From Bipolaris cookei (taxonomy: Eukaryota; Ascomycota; Dothideomycetes; Pleosporales; Pleosporaceae), in assembly GCA_002286855.1 (NCBI GenBank), contig NRSV01000008.1, positions 620,001 to 684,000 of the forward strand: 64,000 bases of DNA, given 5' to 3'. The position numbers and the translations under genes are program-made. The stretch's first letter is position 1. Each line of letters opens with the position of its first letter. The notes below the pieces were generated by a model, which was not told the origin of the DNA, ran no database searches, and was given only the letters and a program-made list of their open reading frames with translations. Of the stretch, positions 51,128 to 63,553 are shown one piece after another.

Positions 51128-52697
51128 ATGCCGCTCGGGTCGAACCATATTCTTCATACCTGGATGAAGTTTTACGCGCATACACAATCCACAGAAAACA
51201 TGCCAACCGAACCAGATAAATACGATTTGCTTGGATTCCCAGGCATCCAAGCGGAGCACCACAAAAAGTACATCCGAGCGCTGTGGCTTGTCGCGGAGAA
51301 CGACCGCAAACCACATCCTAATTTCTTGGACAGTGACGTTGCTGAACTCGCAAAACATGTGAACAAAGTGGTCAATATGTTCGCGAAGGACGAGAACAAG
51401 CGTCATGAAGAGTTAAACGGGGGCGCTTTTCTCAAGAAGGAAGCTATACATATACTCGAAGAACTAGGCTTTGGGGAGCGTATATGGGGTGAACATACCG
51501 GGGCTGAGCCACGGCTGAAGAGTAATCTACCAGGGGAGCGCCCACGGTGGGGTGTCAACAAAGACTCCAGATATGAGAGCAATGATCAAGACAGGTAAGC
51601 CCTGACAGTGCGCAGGTGTATCCGAGAAAAATGCTAATCTTTGCAGTATTCAGCTGAACCTCAGATATTGGATGGCTGCTCGTATCCAAGCGCAGATCAA
51701 TGCATCTTGCAAAGAGAAAAAACGCGTTCCTTCAGTGACAGCGGAGCATACCACACTGCTATCACCGGAAATTGCATCGCCGTCGCGCCTGCAGCAGTCT
51801 GAGCACATTCAACCAATTGGCTCATTAGGTGCGCCTAATCTCGCACCGTCGTTAAAACGCTGCAGAAAAAATACTCCGGTGGTGGTCGGGGGGAGTTCAA
51901 CAGCAGGCAGTAGCCGATCTAGGAATAGGGCATGCTCAGGCTACTCGAGTGATTCGGATAAATCCTTCTCCTTCGTAGCCTACATCAATACCGAATCAGA
52001 AGCGGGTTCTCCCCAATCGTCAATTGAACCATCTAAACGCCGAAGGAGAGACATCCCACGACGTCGGTCGCACACTCTATCTCCTCAACTGAGTTCAGAG
52101 ATCACGTCTACAGTGGATGTCAATCTGCCCAATGACGCCTCCGCCAATATCATAATATCAGGCGCACCTAACAAGAACAACGACGTTGATGTCGATAAAG
52201 ACAGCCTATCGGAGGCCGATCAAATGAAGCGAAAGCTACAACTTGGCCTTACCCGTTTCCTGGATAGTGAGCCAGATTATACCGGCATACTACGTGAGAT
52301 TATACCACCTACGAAGCAGCTTTATGCGATAAGCCGGCATCGCAAACCCTACAGTGACTTGGAGATTGAGTTCAGCAATTTCAACAGAGCATTGATCGAT
52401 TGGGAAAATCTTCTCAAAAGGCTCACGGCTTCCTCTGGTATCGTACAATCGCCTCTTGAGGATCTCCTTCAAAGACTAGCTGATCAGGCGAACTTTGAAA
52501 ATCGTATAGCTATGTTTCATGATTCTAGGCCGAGGTCCTGCACGGACTTTTGTCTTCAAGACTTGACTATTTCCCTTGCCCTCTTTTTTGAAGGGTTGTT
52601 AGGCGAAACTTACATGCCTTTTGCATTCAAGGTTCTGGCAAATAAGTTGAGAGCTGTTAATCAATCCCTATACGACACTTTCCACTATAATAAGTAG
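51128..52697 (+). CDS. Intact unknown nuclear-type protein, 2 exons (505 residues)
   Basis: Exons 51128-51594 and 51647-52697; the intron has GTAAGC, a TGCTAAT branch site and TTGCAG. Spliced length 1518 bases, no stop. Residues 1-150 are charged and helical (KKYIRALWLVAEN, DVAELAKHVNKVVNMF). The middle is Ser-rich with basic clusters (PSKRRRRDIPRRRS) that look like a nuclear localisation signal. The C-terminal 180 residues look globular and helical (LEIEFSNFNRALIDWENLLKR, LALFFEGLLGETYMP). I recognise no family. It is one of the few unbroken genes in the repeat-rich part, so it may be under selection or recently arrived. An internal start at 51200 (MPTEPDKYDLLG) is also possible. Confidence 0.72.
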
Positions 52698-53969
52698 GCA
52701 AACCACAGAGAAGCAAATGTACAATTTGTTAGCAAAATTCCTAGTAGTCATTGCTAAAAACTTCAATACGAGGTATTCTGACCTGACTTTTGACACTTAC
52801 ATCAAAGGGCCATTGTTCTGACTATAGTATGTACGCATCTGCCATGTTACCGAGCAAACTATCAACGCATGCGCTGCGTGGCCTGTTCTATTTCTCACTT
52901 ACCGTCGCCTGCGTACAGTCCACGACTCTATTATGTTTGCCTTGCTTGCGTGGGCGTTCACTGCATCTCGCTAACAACCCTATTCTCCTGTTGGTTCGCG
53001 AACGAGCAGTGGCGCGTGAAAACAGATTGTCGATGACCTGTCCCGGCTTTATAGCAAATCGTTTTCTCTCTCATCACTGACTGCAAACATATGATCATGT
53101 CTTTCTGCATATTCAAGATACGCAAGACTTTTGGGCTCTGCGGCTATCGGAACTCTAAATGCGTGACGAAATATTGACACCATTGTTTGCATTGCAGAGC
53201 TCAAAATCCGAGACTTTCAAACCCTACTATTGCGCGGTACGAAAGGCGTGCGCTTTTCGGCACACCTTTTGCCAACGTCTGGCTAGTCCTACCTATAATA
53301 AATGGCAGCGAGTATGGATATCTGCTTTGGTCCCGGAAATGTAGCTCACTGCCCTGCCATCCCATTACGGCAGTTCGATGGCTCACAGCGAGCAGGCGTT
53401 CGGAATCTGTTAGTGGTGGAAACCTCCGGAAACCTCAACACTGACGTACAATGCACAAGTAAGGAATTTAGAGTCATAAGAGCAGTGTCATGGAGAAAAT
53501 GATATTCAATTACGCTGGATCCTAAATTAGACGTGCTCGTGGAGCTTCCCTACCCTAACGCAAACGACATAGATAGTTGATCATTCCCAGCTTTCCTAGG
53601 ATACTGTATAACTAAGCTAAAAGATGTGGTCTTCATCTTGCATCACATGCAGCCTTTGTATAAGTGTACTCTGCGTTGTTTCAGTCTGCTGTAACTCTCG
53701 TTCGCTTTACCAAGAGGACTTCGCGTGCTGGCATACTAGTAGATTACGAATAATCAGTGGCCTTTAGTACGTAATATACAGAACTTAAGAAGCCTTGCCT
53801 AACCACCGCTTAAGCACGCGGTTGCTTGCTGCCTATCATTAGTCGATTGAGCGTGGACTTCTCATAGTCCTTCTTGTGTATAACGAGTATTGTATAAACT
53901 TAAATCTTTTGAATAAATGCATAGGTATGAGGATCTAAAGAGGTCCTCTATTGATCTACCATTACTTGC
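52698..53969. other. Spacer without recognised gene
   Basis: About 1.3 kb between tail-to-tail genes, with short frames only. Confidence 0.4.
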
Positions 53970-56900
53970 CTAAGTCACTTGACAAAACCAGACCCTTCTT
54001 GATCCTACTCCTATACCTACTCGGGTCCCACTCACAGCCGAGCTTGACGGTCGATATTCAGACGGTATCCACAATATTTTACTACCAGCGCACATGACCC
54101 ACTTGCAATCTGAACTTATACCAACACCCTGGTACTGCAATTTTAATGTTGTAGTGTCAATGCAGTCTGTAGTCTGTGAGCTAGAGATAGAGATAGAAAT
54201 AGTGCTTTTTTCTGTATGGAGTAAAGTACTAGTAGAATCGAAAGACAAGCGTAGAAAAAATGTGCCAACATCAAGGGTATGTAGACACCTCCCACTACTA
54301 GCGTCCCATATCTTGAGAGTACTGTCGCCAGGCGTCGAGGCTAGCCAGGTTGAGTCGTGTGAGAAGGCCACCGAGTTAACACAATTGCCATGGCCTTCGA
54401 GCGTCTGCAGACATGTTCCGCTACTCGCATCCCAGATCCTAACAGTGCTGTCGCGTGATGCTGACGCTAGCCAGGTCGAGTCGTGCGAGAAGGCTACTGA
54501 GGTAACATCATTCCCATGACCCTCGAGCGTCTGCAGGCATGCACTCCAGCCGTTGCTTGTAACTGGCTTGACAGCCACTCTCCTTGGCTTTTCGTGCTGG
54601 AACAATTTTCTTATTACACTGTCTGCTGGACTGAACAGCAGAGCAGATGCGTACGCTTGTAAAGGATAGTTCTCAATTGCCTCTTTGTGGTACATGATGA
54701 ATCTTCGTGCGTCGTCTACAATCTCGTTCAATGCATCTGTATCCCCGAGTCCCTAGCCATGTTAGTAACTGTATTGTTAAAACCACGTGTAGCCAAGTAG
54801 GCCCTACCTGGACTGAATGCCACAGTTTTGTCATCGAGACTACCCCTTTGGCCATGCCTCCGCACAAGCTGAGCGCTTCTAGCCAGTAGAGATATTTGTG
54901 CCTAAGGAATAGGTCTATAGTTCTAGTGTCTCCTTGATTAGCAACACTGTGTGTTAATGAATTGTGTTTTGAGTCACAGAAGTGATCAACCCAGTACACA
55001 CATGGATAGCGCGACACGGCTAGAGGATCAAGAAGAGGCGGCTTGACGTTTCCCACAGGATATCCAGGTGCTTGGAGGTTATATATATCTCTGTGTAATG
55101 TTTCCTGCAGAATAGAAAGTGATTGCGCAAAAATGTCTCGATGTACACATTCGAGACCGCCTGGAAAGATTTCGTTTGACGCTGTCCTAACAACGAAGTC
55201 TTTGGCTGACTGATGCACAAAGTACACTGTGTCGTCGCGCAACGTGAGGAACGATCCGCAGAGACCGATGATCTCCCGCACAGACTCTAGGTCATCAACA
55301 AAGTCTGCAAGCTGTTCAGTAAGCACAACTAGCTCAGCGACTGTGACGGGTCGATACAGGACAGCAGTCACTGCCAGTACCCGCAGACACATATCCGCGC
55401 TACCAGACTCGCTTATCTGCTGCAACATCCGATTGTACAAAGCGTCCAGTCCAGGTGGGAACTGGGCCAGTTTTTTGAGCACGCTCCACCTCGGCGTTGC
55501 TTTGAGGTCTTGGCACACCAACGCAACCCAGAGGAAGGTATCGTTCGCATTCGACTTCAAGTGCTGGAGCACGGCGTGTTGAAGCTCCCCTTTGTACTTG
55601 TTCTCTTGCGCTAATTGGTCTACTTTTTTCTCGACAAAAATGTCAATTGCCGCAGCGACCGACTCTGCGTTAAGCTCAAGGCTTAGTTTCATCTTGTGTC
55701 CTGCGCGCTCGAGCTGTGCTTCAATGTCTGGCCAGTTGCGACTAGACACGATCCACTTGACGCGAGAGGACACAGACGACTGCTTCGCGATGAAGCTGAG
55801 CAATTTTGGTAAACCTGTCACGCACTCATCCAGCGCGTCAATGATTAGGTACGTTGTGCCTAGGCTTACATCTTGCAGCACGTCGGCGAAGATCTCTGTC
55901 AGGACGACCCAGGCATTCGCGTCCTCGAACAAGCCTTTGCCTGCGTCATCGTACTTCTTGCTGACATGTGACATAAGCGACGGTTGCCGGCGCAAGAGCA
56001 TGTACAACAAGCCTCGCAGCACAGCTGTGGCACTATTAATGCGCGAGTCTGTCGCTTGGCAGAAGAAGTACAGCAGAAGAGCAGTCCGAGGTATAACATT
56101 TTGCAGTTCGTCGATGATGCCACACAGTAACATTGTTTTTCCTTTGCCAGGGTCGCCTTTCACCCACAATAATCGGCTATCCAGGCGCTGTTGCCATTGC
56201 TAGAAAGTAAGGTTGTCAAGCACCCAGCGGTAAGAGTCTGCGAGAAGACCGCGCTTAGTATCTTCGATGCGCTTCTTGTCGTCCCGAGGATCTGTCCGGC
56301 GTATATCTTGAAGACACTTATTTTGCTTGTCGACCTCATCTGTAACTCGTTTCATCGCTTCAGCTGAACTCTCACCGTCGAACGGCGTTAGACTGACTCC
56401 CAAGATTCCCATAAGGGAGTACGCACGGTCCGCTGGAACTTTTGTTATCCGATGTTCATTCCACGAGATTCGTTCATTTACACTAAAATCGGACAAAGGC
56501 GTGCCCTGTAGTGCTGCCTTAGGTATGCGCGTAATTTCACATAACACTGACAACAGTGACGAGTTGCTACCTAGTTTTTGCCCATTTTTAGAGAAGAAAT
56601 CTACCACAGGTGGCGCAAGGAGTTCCTGCAGTGTCCAACCACGAGTAAACCATCTGCTGCGGCGGAAGGCGGTGTAGTCGCATGACGACTCGGCTGCGTC
56701 ACCAGAATAGATCATGGTTCCAGCAACGTCGGATAGGTAGACATAACATCGGGCCGCGTTACGATACCAGCGAAACATCGATCGGATGGAGAAGGCATGC
56801 TCAGCCTTGTTGCTCGTATCAATACAGCACGTGTCAATCCAGAAGTACTGTAGACCATCATGTCGTGCCTGACTTCCGCAGAAGAGGATCTTCTCGTAGC

Positions 56901-57060
56901 CCAGTTTTGTCTTGCCACCGCCTGTCTGGAGGTCTGCAAACGTCACTTCGTCGCCATCTGCGCCCCAGGTGTGTGAGAGTATCGCGTAAGGGGGTACGTC
57001 GCCATCGCCGAAGTCATGGGTGCTGAGCATTCCGCTTTCGCTATACTGCAAGAGCCGCAT
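53970..57060 (-). pseudogene. HET-NACHT-WD40 (HNWD) incompatibility NLR, copy 2, one in-frame TAG
   Basis: Exons 57060-54808 and 54752-53970 (intron GTAGGG...branch TACTAAC...GCTAG), 1012 codons. HET domain, residues 1-286: YAILSHTWGADGDEVTF, YFWIDTCCID, RGWTLQELLAP. TAG at 56200-56202 (codon 287) lies exactly at the HET-NACHT border; after it the same frame goes on. NACHT: Walker A GDPGKGKT at about codon 302-309, Walker B LIIDALDEC. Then a winged-helix-like stretch, and exon 2 with two WD40 repeats. Known HNWD proteins (such as HET-E) sense a partner's protein through hypervariable WD40 repeats and kill fused cells through HET. Here the array is very short. With TAG read as stop, only a lone HET protein of 286 residues is made; a second product would need an internal start. 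Confidence 0.88.
54288..54539 (-). repeat. Two WD40 repeats of 126 bases, nearly identical
   Basis: Two 42-residue units, each starting CLQTLEGHGN and ending IWDASSG. They differ in only a few residues (for example DV/CV, SASR/STPG, VR/LK), some of them at positions that are hypervariable in HNWD repeats. High identity between units is a mark of concerted evolution in this family. A third degraded unit (CLHTLDVGTFF) follows. Confidence 0.88.
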
Positions 57061-57420
57061 AGTTTCGTATGAGTGTATAGTAGGCATGCGTGATAAGAAT
57101 GAGACTCAAAAGGCTAGACTTGGTAGTCTGGTCATGCGGGCACTTGCTAGCTGCTTTCCTACTACCGATGGATGGTTAGCATGCAGAGAACGTAACGAGC
57201 AGGGCCCTGTGATGCGTCCAGATGTCGCGAGTTGAGGCTGCTAGCTTTCGTTGTATTTTTTGGCTTGGTGGTGAAATCTGTTTAAAAAGCCTCAGGCGGG
57301 GTAAAGCGTGGCTTCATGCATGCGACGTGCACTGCATAGAAAGCTGCGTACGAGGTAAGGCCCTTGGCGCTGTTGGCAGGGGTCCAAGCATTACTACGTA
57401 AAGCGCTTAAAATCTGTCCA
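57061..57420 (-). promoter_or_regulatory. Upstream block of HNWD copy 2, duplicated at 33.6-34.0 kb
   Basis: Shares long stretches with the region before copy 1, including CCCTGTGATGCGTC and TGTCGCGAG. The 5' leader and promoter were therefore part of the duplicated unit. An upstream in-frame ATG at 57087 is absent in copy 1, so the start at 57060 is preferred. Confidence 0.65.
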
Positions 57421-57569
57421 TCACGATGCAGGACAGGTGGAAAAGCAGTCGCGTGAATACAACGCTTTTGAGCAATACGTAGTTATGTTTAAATTCGATT
57501 TAAGTCTCCCCTTTTGTCCAGCCTATCGAACGCCGTGAGACCCCATCACATAGAGCTAGAGAAAGCGGT
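57421..57569. other. Spacer
   Basis: Short AT-rich stretch between the HNWD promoter and the end of the pogo element; nothing else seen. Confidence 0.35.
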
Positions 57570-59300
57570 CTAGTGCATTCTAGCTACAGGCGCTCTCCAT
57601 GCAAATACCAGCGCATGCGCTAGCTCAGGCGCACCGATCCGTTCCGTTACTACTACTTTGGCTCTTGGCGAGGGCGGGACCGTCGGTGCTTCTACTAGCG
57701 TGTTGCTCTTGCGTTTGCGCCCGCGTCCGCACTTTGGCTTGCTTGCCAGAGCTTTGCTCCTTCGCACCACGCTTTGCTCCGGCCTCCTCAAGGTCTTCAA
57801 AACTCATTACCTTGGCCTTGCCTAGAACTACTGGCTTTATCGATTAGCGGGTTTTGGTTTCTCGGTTTGATCTGAAGGAGGAAACGATTACGATCTTTAA
57901 GGAGGGCCTGTTCGGCAAACGATACTTTAGCGGCGCTTGCCAGCTTCTCTATCCGTCTTGGCTCGCCTTTTCGAGTACTCACATGTATGTCTTTAATAAT
58001 CAGATCGCGCAATGACGCAAGCGCTTCTGTTGTCACTGGCGTGACTGGCGTGATAGGTGTATCGGGTACTTCTAGTACACTGGTACTCATAGCCTCAGTT
58101 TCCAGATTTAGTATGTTGCTACTCACTTCCACTGGATATTTAGGGGCATCTCCGAGCACTCGTTCTGGATCAAAGGGGAACAACCCGGTTGTAGACCACT
58201 CAGCTCCAATGTTCCTTTTAGTTAGCGCGCGATCTCTTGCAGGGCCATAGAGATAAGTAAAATGCTCTTTGTCGTCAGCGTCAACGCCTCTTTGGTTGAG
58301 TCGCTCGACTTGTTCACGATACGCGCTCTTCAAGGGTGCAAAAGAGCCGACGTCGCATAGCTGCAGCTTATGAGATGTGCAAGAAGACAGACAACACAAG
58401 ACAATGTTGTAAGCAAGGCATAACTGTAATATCTCAAGCGTTCCATGCATCCCAAAGCCATCACAGACTAGCACTCATGGTTTTCCGCCTAATTTCTGCG
58501 CGCGCCTGGGGCTTGAACACGCGTTCGAACCATTTTGAGCTAATCTTAGAGTAGTCATACCCGTTTTCTAAGTACGCGTAGTGCGACCCAGGGATTTGTG
58601 CGTAGTCCAGTTGTTACGATAGTTCGAAGCCGGCCATATGATGAATGGCAAAAGGGTCCTTCCGTCAGCACCGATGCACTCAATAGTAGTTACTATAGTG
58701 CGCTTGACATCCACACCTCTACCTTACCGATCGTCTTTGCTATGTAAATAAGACCTTAGCCCAGCCATGAATGCTTAGCATGACTCCAGTTTCGTCTACA
58801 TTATACACGTTTTCTGGCAGTATGCGTAGATTCTGTAGTACCTGGCTAATTATATCGAACCACTCTTCCATTTTCTTGTGTATGCTGTTTCGGTGACGCT
58901 TCCAGTCTATCAATCTAACCCTTATTACCTAGAGTACGGTGTGATACTTCTCGAAAACTTGTGGCCAGATCTTCCTGGGGCACTTTATCGACTTCTTCAT
59001 GGACCGCTGACGGTTTATGCTAAACGCTAGCGAGCGAAGGTACTTAATCCGCACAGGTTGTCCAAGATTAGACATTAGTAGCAAGAGCTTTCCAAGGGCC
59101 TTCTCCTTCTCTCAATTCGAGTACTGCTAACTCTGGGCCTGCTCTGTTCGCGAATGTCGTCCAAGCCTACGGTGGCTCCGAGTTGAGACAGGGACATTGT
59201 CGTGCTCTGATCGAGCAGCATATGTGTTAGACACACCATTAGGCAGACGTTGCGCAAGCGTCTCGCTGGCTAGATTCATGTTTATGTTGGTGGTAACTGT
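57570..59300 (-). mobile_element. Degraded pogo-family transposase (minus strand)
   Basis: Reading down the minus strand: a CENP-B-like N-terminal part with LGQPVRIKYLRSLAFSI (about 59065-59000), then IWPQVFEKYH, WKRHRNSIHKKMEEWFDII, then LPENVYNVDETG (first Asp, about 58800), a gap with stops, then LVCDGFGMHGTLEIL (second Asp) and SHKLQLCDVGSFAPLKSAYREQVE (third Asp) in the open frame 58474-57797. The C-terminal tail switches frame (MSFEDLEEAGAKR, then GRGRKRK and WRAPVARM). At least five stops and two frameshifts. No TIR was identified. The family differs from the element at 30.3 kb. Confidence 0.8.
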
Positions 59301-59852
59301 AGGATACCTCTTCGAGCAAGAAGCTAGCAGAAGCCAACAAGATTAACAACCAATGTGCTTCCAAGAATAGCTGGTAACTATGCGTTTGAGCAGTATCCAG
59401 TAGAAGCTTCTAGGATCCACACAACAGTTCCAGCTCTTTTAGCGTAACCCAGTTATACATTGTAAGCTGTTAAAAATTTGCAATCCTGCTATTTTAGCGT
59501 TCCAAATCCTCTCGCTAAACGTGAAGGGCTAGCACCCCGAGCCGTACAAACTCGAATTGCACCTAGACAAGGACTGCATATCTCCACTAAACCAATATAG
59601 CTTCCTTAATTAGTTCATTTTAAACTGTACATAAAATCCGAATAGACAGGCTAAGCTTCCATGGGAGGTAGATTAAGCGTGTGTTATTGTTGCAGCTGTA
59701 GTTATCGCTAAACACGAAAGACTCATTTCTGTAGCTAAGACTACTGTAATTTTTCTATTTAGGGCTTGCAATATCGTGAATCCCTTCGTCAGGGAAGAAC
59801 CGCCGTGACGGACAAAGTTGCAGGTGCTTTGACTTTGCCGCACTATGATGGC
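59301..59852. other. Spacer without recognised gene
   Basis: AT-rich, short frames only. Confidence 0.35.
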
Positions 59853-60316
59853 CTACAGACACCATGACCATTTTATTGCCCTATACAAGTGCATATAAGG
59901 ATCTGATGCACCAATCAGCAGTGCTGACATGGTATGAATCACCGATCTAGCTGAATAGAGGGTTCCCAAGTTAGCCTGGGGCGGCGCACGGCAAGCCACG
60001 CTAACTCTGCCAAGCTCAGAAGGGGCACGCTTCAGCCCCGCCGATGGCTCTCGCAGGCTTTGTGTACCTAAATATGCCAATCATAGAGCATGCCAAGGAG
60101 GCCTGGTACCCCTTCATTTTGGCATACATGCTCAAGAGATTCTATCCTATAGTACCGCTAGAAGGTGCCCTTTTGCTGCATGTGTGCCCCTAATTGTGAG
60201 GGGCTTGTTCTTGCTTTCTCTACTATATATGAAGTGAATGGTGCGCCCAAGACATTGCGATCGGTATACCACAACCCAGTACTCAGTACTTTTTTTTAAT
60301 CTACTTTCCACACACG
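59853..60316 (+). repeat. Upstream half of the segmental duplication (copy B)
   Basis: Counterpart of 43900-44639, directly before gene copy B. It has shared blocks as described for copy A, with deletions. Confidence 0.65.
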
Positions 60317-61034
60317 ATGGCCGCTGCGACTTTGAAGCTCCCTGTCCACGGCCCTAACCAGGAGCACCGTTGCAACAAGCATAAAACACCTCGCTATTAC
60401 GAGCTAAAATGGCAATACTTGGGGATGCCAGTTGAGGACGTGGAGAATGCCATAGTCAGTGGTCTTCAGTATAATTTCTATGCTGCTTTCCTATCTGAAC
60501 CCATCCTCTCTCTAGAAGCTGCAGTGCATTCTCCATACAACGGTCTCGCTTGGGATGAAGACGAAGGGGTATACTTTGAACATTCGCTCTATATTCTCGT
60601 CGACACTGGAGTGATAAAGAACTGCACTACTTCTTGTCGGAAAATCGACCTGTATATACAGCTAGGTGACTGTTACCCAAGTGTAAAAAGCTTCCGCGCG
60701 GGTGGACTCCGATTCTACAATGCAGACGGTGTTCCACTTGAAGACAAACAAACAGTATTCGATCGTGTCTATCAAAGGCAGGAATACCTACAACCCTGCC
60801 ATGGACAAATATTGGGAAAAGCAGTGGTTAAGTGTGTGCAGTACGTATGTCTATGCTGTTCGTCATGTGTAAGCTAAAGCGTAGCAAGTATGACTCCGGC
60901 CTATCCCTACCAGGCAAAGACAGCATGACGTTCACGTAATGGAGGGCGAAGTCGGGCGAGATTACGACGGGGGTGCGAAGCGCATCAAGAATGCAGTGCG
61001 GCCAAATGTTTTGTGCAGTGGTAAGGAAATGTAA
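60317..61034 (+). CDS. Unknown gene, copy B, intact, 2 exons (214 residues)
   Basis: Exons 60317-60840 and 60914-61034; the intron has GTACGT and TACCAG. The total is 645 bases. Protein: MAAATLKLPVHGPNQEHRC, then DVENAIVSGLQYNFYAAF, NGLAWDEDEGVYFEHSLYI, LVDTGVIKN, LGDCYPSVKSF and GLRFYNADG, then a basic tail after the intron. No known domain, signal peptide or membrane segment. Its paralogue at 44.6 kb has three stops, so only this copy can be functional. Conservation of codons in the two copies in several blocks suggests the ancestor was translated. The 3' end lies close to a pogo fragment on the other strand. Confidence 0.65.
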
Positions 61035-61089
61035 GAGAGGCAGGCTAAGTAATGGCAGAGATGAATATAAAATCTCAACGATATTGCAT

Positions 61090-61518
61090 TTGATTCCATG
61101 TTTCCTTGAAAATGAATGCCATCGTTCTATTGTGGCGCTCCCAAGCCATTGCTTTGTTGTTCCTCGACTTGATCTCGGGGTGACGGCGACGAAAGGCTTG
61201 AGGCTAGTCCTTCCTCGGCGGCTCAGCGGGCCAATTCGATACTCGTCGGCGAGCGATGCAGAAGGCGAGGGAGGGTATGTACTTAATACGGATAGGGGAT
61301 CTACCGGCACTTATTCGTAGCAGGAAATCAACGAGCGCTTTCTCCTCAGCAGGACTCAGGTATTGCTGATTTCCATGATTGGCCTTCTTCAAGGGTCGAC
61401 CTCGATGCCGATAATGAACAGTGGTGTGAGGAACATTACCATGTCTAGCTCGAGCAGAGATACTCTTACGCACATTAGTAGGCAATTCTAAGGCCAGAAC
61501 CTGACTGGCGGAGTCCAT
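61090..61518 (-). pseudogene. Fragment of a pogo transposase N-terminus
   Basis: Frame 61518-61204 (MDSASQVLALELPTNVRK) has LSPAEEKALVDFLLRISAG and RIKYIPSLAFCIARRR, the CENP-B/Tc5-type part of a pogo transposase. It is the same family as the degraded element at 57.6-59.3 kb, which has EEKxLxxLLLLMSNLGQPVRIKYLRSLAF. After a stop at 61204-61206 the frame continues with PQAFRRRHPEIKSR and WERHN to about 61100. The DDE part is missing. Confidence 0.65.
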
Positions 61519-63553
61519 GGTCGCTGTACTATAGGTGCAGTCGTTAGCGATTGCGGCTTCACCCTTAAGTACATGCAGCTGCGCAACGGTTTCGAACAGT
61601 CCTACCTTCTATAGAGCTTAGCGCGATAAGCCAGCTACAGAAAAACCTATGCGATTAGTCAATCCTCAATCTTATCGGAACTGGACTTTTGGAAAACTGC
61701 TTGCGGAGGTGAAGCCGCAATCGCTAATAACTATGCATCACAGCTTTCTCTACTGAGCGGATGTTTCAGTCGTGGATATTTCTCTCGTGGTGCTATTAAT
61801 AGAACAAAAACCAAAGACAGATGAAACGAGTTAGAAGTATAATTCACATGATACATAGACGAAGGTAAAGGTCTTGTAAGTAATCAGTTAGTAACTATTA
61901 GCGAAATGTCTAACTAACTTTATTTAACTAGTATATCGCGTAGAAGCATCAAATCTACTCACAAGCCATACCACCACCAGGCGTTGACTAGCAAAGTAAC
62001 TAACAAATACTTCGTGGGGTAATTACAATAGGAAAAAGATCAAGAACGCCAGAGAATTCTTGGAAATATAGGCCAGTTCTGAGCTTGGCTAAATCTGTTG
62101 AGCGTCATAGTTAGGCCATTTGCTAAGACGGCTGCTTAGTTTCTCGATACAAGAATGAGCATGTAATAAGACGTTTGGTCTTGTTTGAGAAGCATTTTGT
62201 GGCAGGGGTAACCGATGATGAGGTGGTAATTAGTTTCCTTAAGACAATGTTGTGTATTATGGGTTGTTCTTAGGGCGATGCTTCGTTATATTGGTATACC
62301 CATTATGCCTAGATACACATCTGGATTCATTGAACAAAAGCACGAGTATGCTGCATGGTTTTCCGCACTTGCAACAAGGTTTTTCTCCTGGTTGACGCTT
62401 ACGATCTATGCCGTACGTAGTTTTACGAATCATTACAGTATCTCTATAATTTACTGTAATACTCTGTATTGATCTTTGAATATTGAATCATATACTGAAC
62501 ATAGTGAGCTATTTATCAATCACAGTTACAACAGTGAGTCATTTCTGTAGATTTTGTCAGCATTCAGCAGTCGGAATCAAATGTTAGTGCTATTTCTATT
62601 AAGGCAGACATGTAGTAATCTATTTAAGCAAAACATACCTCTCTTCGCACCTATAGATATCAACGACGCACCTCGTATCTATTAGAACATGTTACCTCAC
62701 TAGCCTGTAAGCTATCTATTCGCTGTATCATACTAGGTAAAAACTCCAGACTCCTCAATTGGTATACGAACCCTGACTGTAAGATGGCCGTGGCCGTCTA
62801 GCGCTACAGATGAGGCTGACCGCGATAGGGCTCGATCGTGACCGTAAGCATCTTGAAGGATGTCAGCCCAGTACACGATACAAACTGCGTCGCAATGGTG
62901 CGCCTGCTTACTGGTAAGCAGCTTATGTCCCTCATCGAATGGAGTACTTGCAGTAGGCAGCCGACCGCGAGCAACAAATCTGGAACCATATACCTTATTG
63001 GAACAAGTATTACTCCCACCATCGCAAGCTTCCGATAACTAAAGGGCTCTCTTAGTCAAGTAAGCCTCAGTCTAGAAACTTCTTGGTTTCGTAAAGGAAC
63101 ATCTTCGTGACTAACGTGTATCAATTTGAAGCGGAACAATACTGGTAGGGGAAAAATAGACCTCATTCTACGGCTGCACATCTAATTTTATAGGTATCAA
63201 GGCATTTTTCCGTAGGTAACTTGATATGCTTTAATTGTTTCTATATTTGAATTAGAATTATTGTAGGTATTGTATTGATTGCTCTGGGCGTGGCAGCAGT
63301 TGGCGTCAAACATTCACTCTTGTGCCATGATGACTTACGACGAGAATGCCACCCTCAGCGCTCAAGGTAAAACGATAGCTCTTCAAGTTAACTTTCCTGC
63401 CAACTACATAAATGTCTCAAAGACATGGACGTGAAAAATCTAGAAGTTCTATTTAAAAAAATAGGTAGTTGGATTCTGATTTCTCTTGTAGTGCGCAAAG
63501 CGCTGTACAATCTCTTTTCACTCGTTCAAGGGTGTTCTGTGCTGCTCTAACAG
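61519..63553. other. AT-rich region without recognised gene
   Basis: About 2 kb with frequent stops in all frames. I see no domain, RNA gene or TIR. It may be strongly degraded repeat DNA. The last part is the upstream region of the small gene at 63554. Confidence 0.4.
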
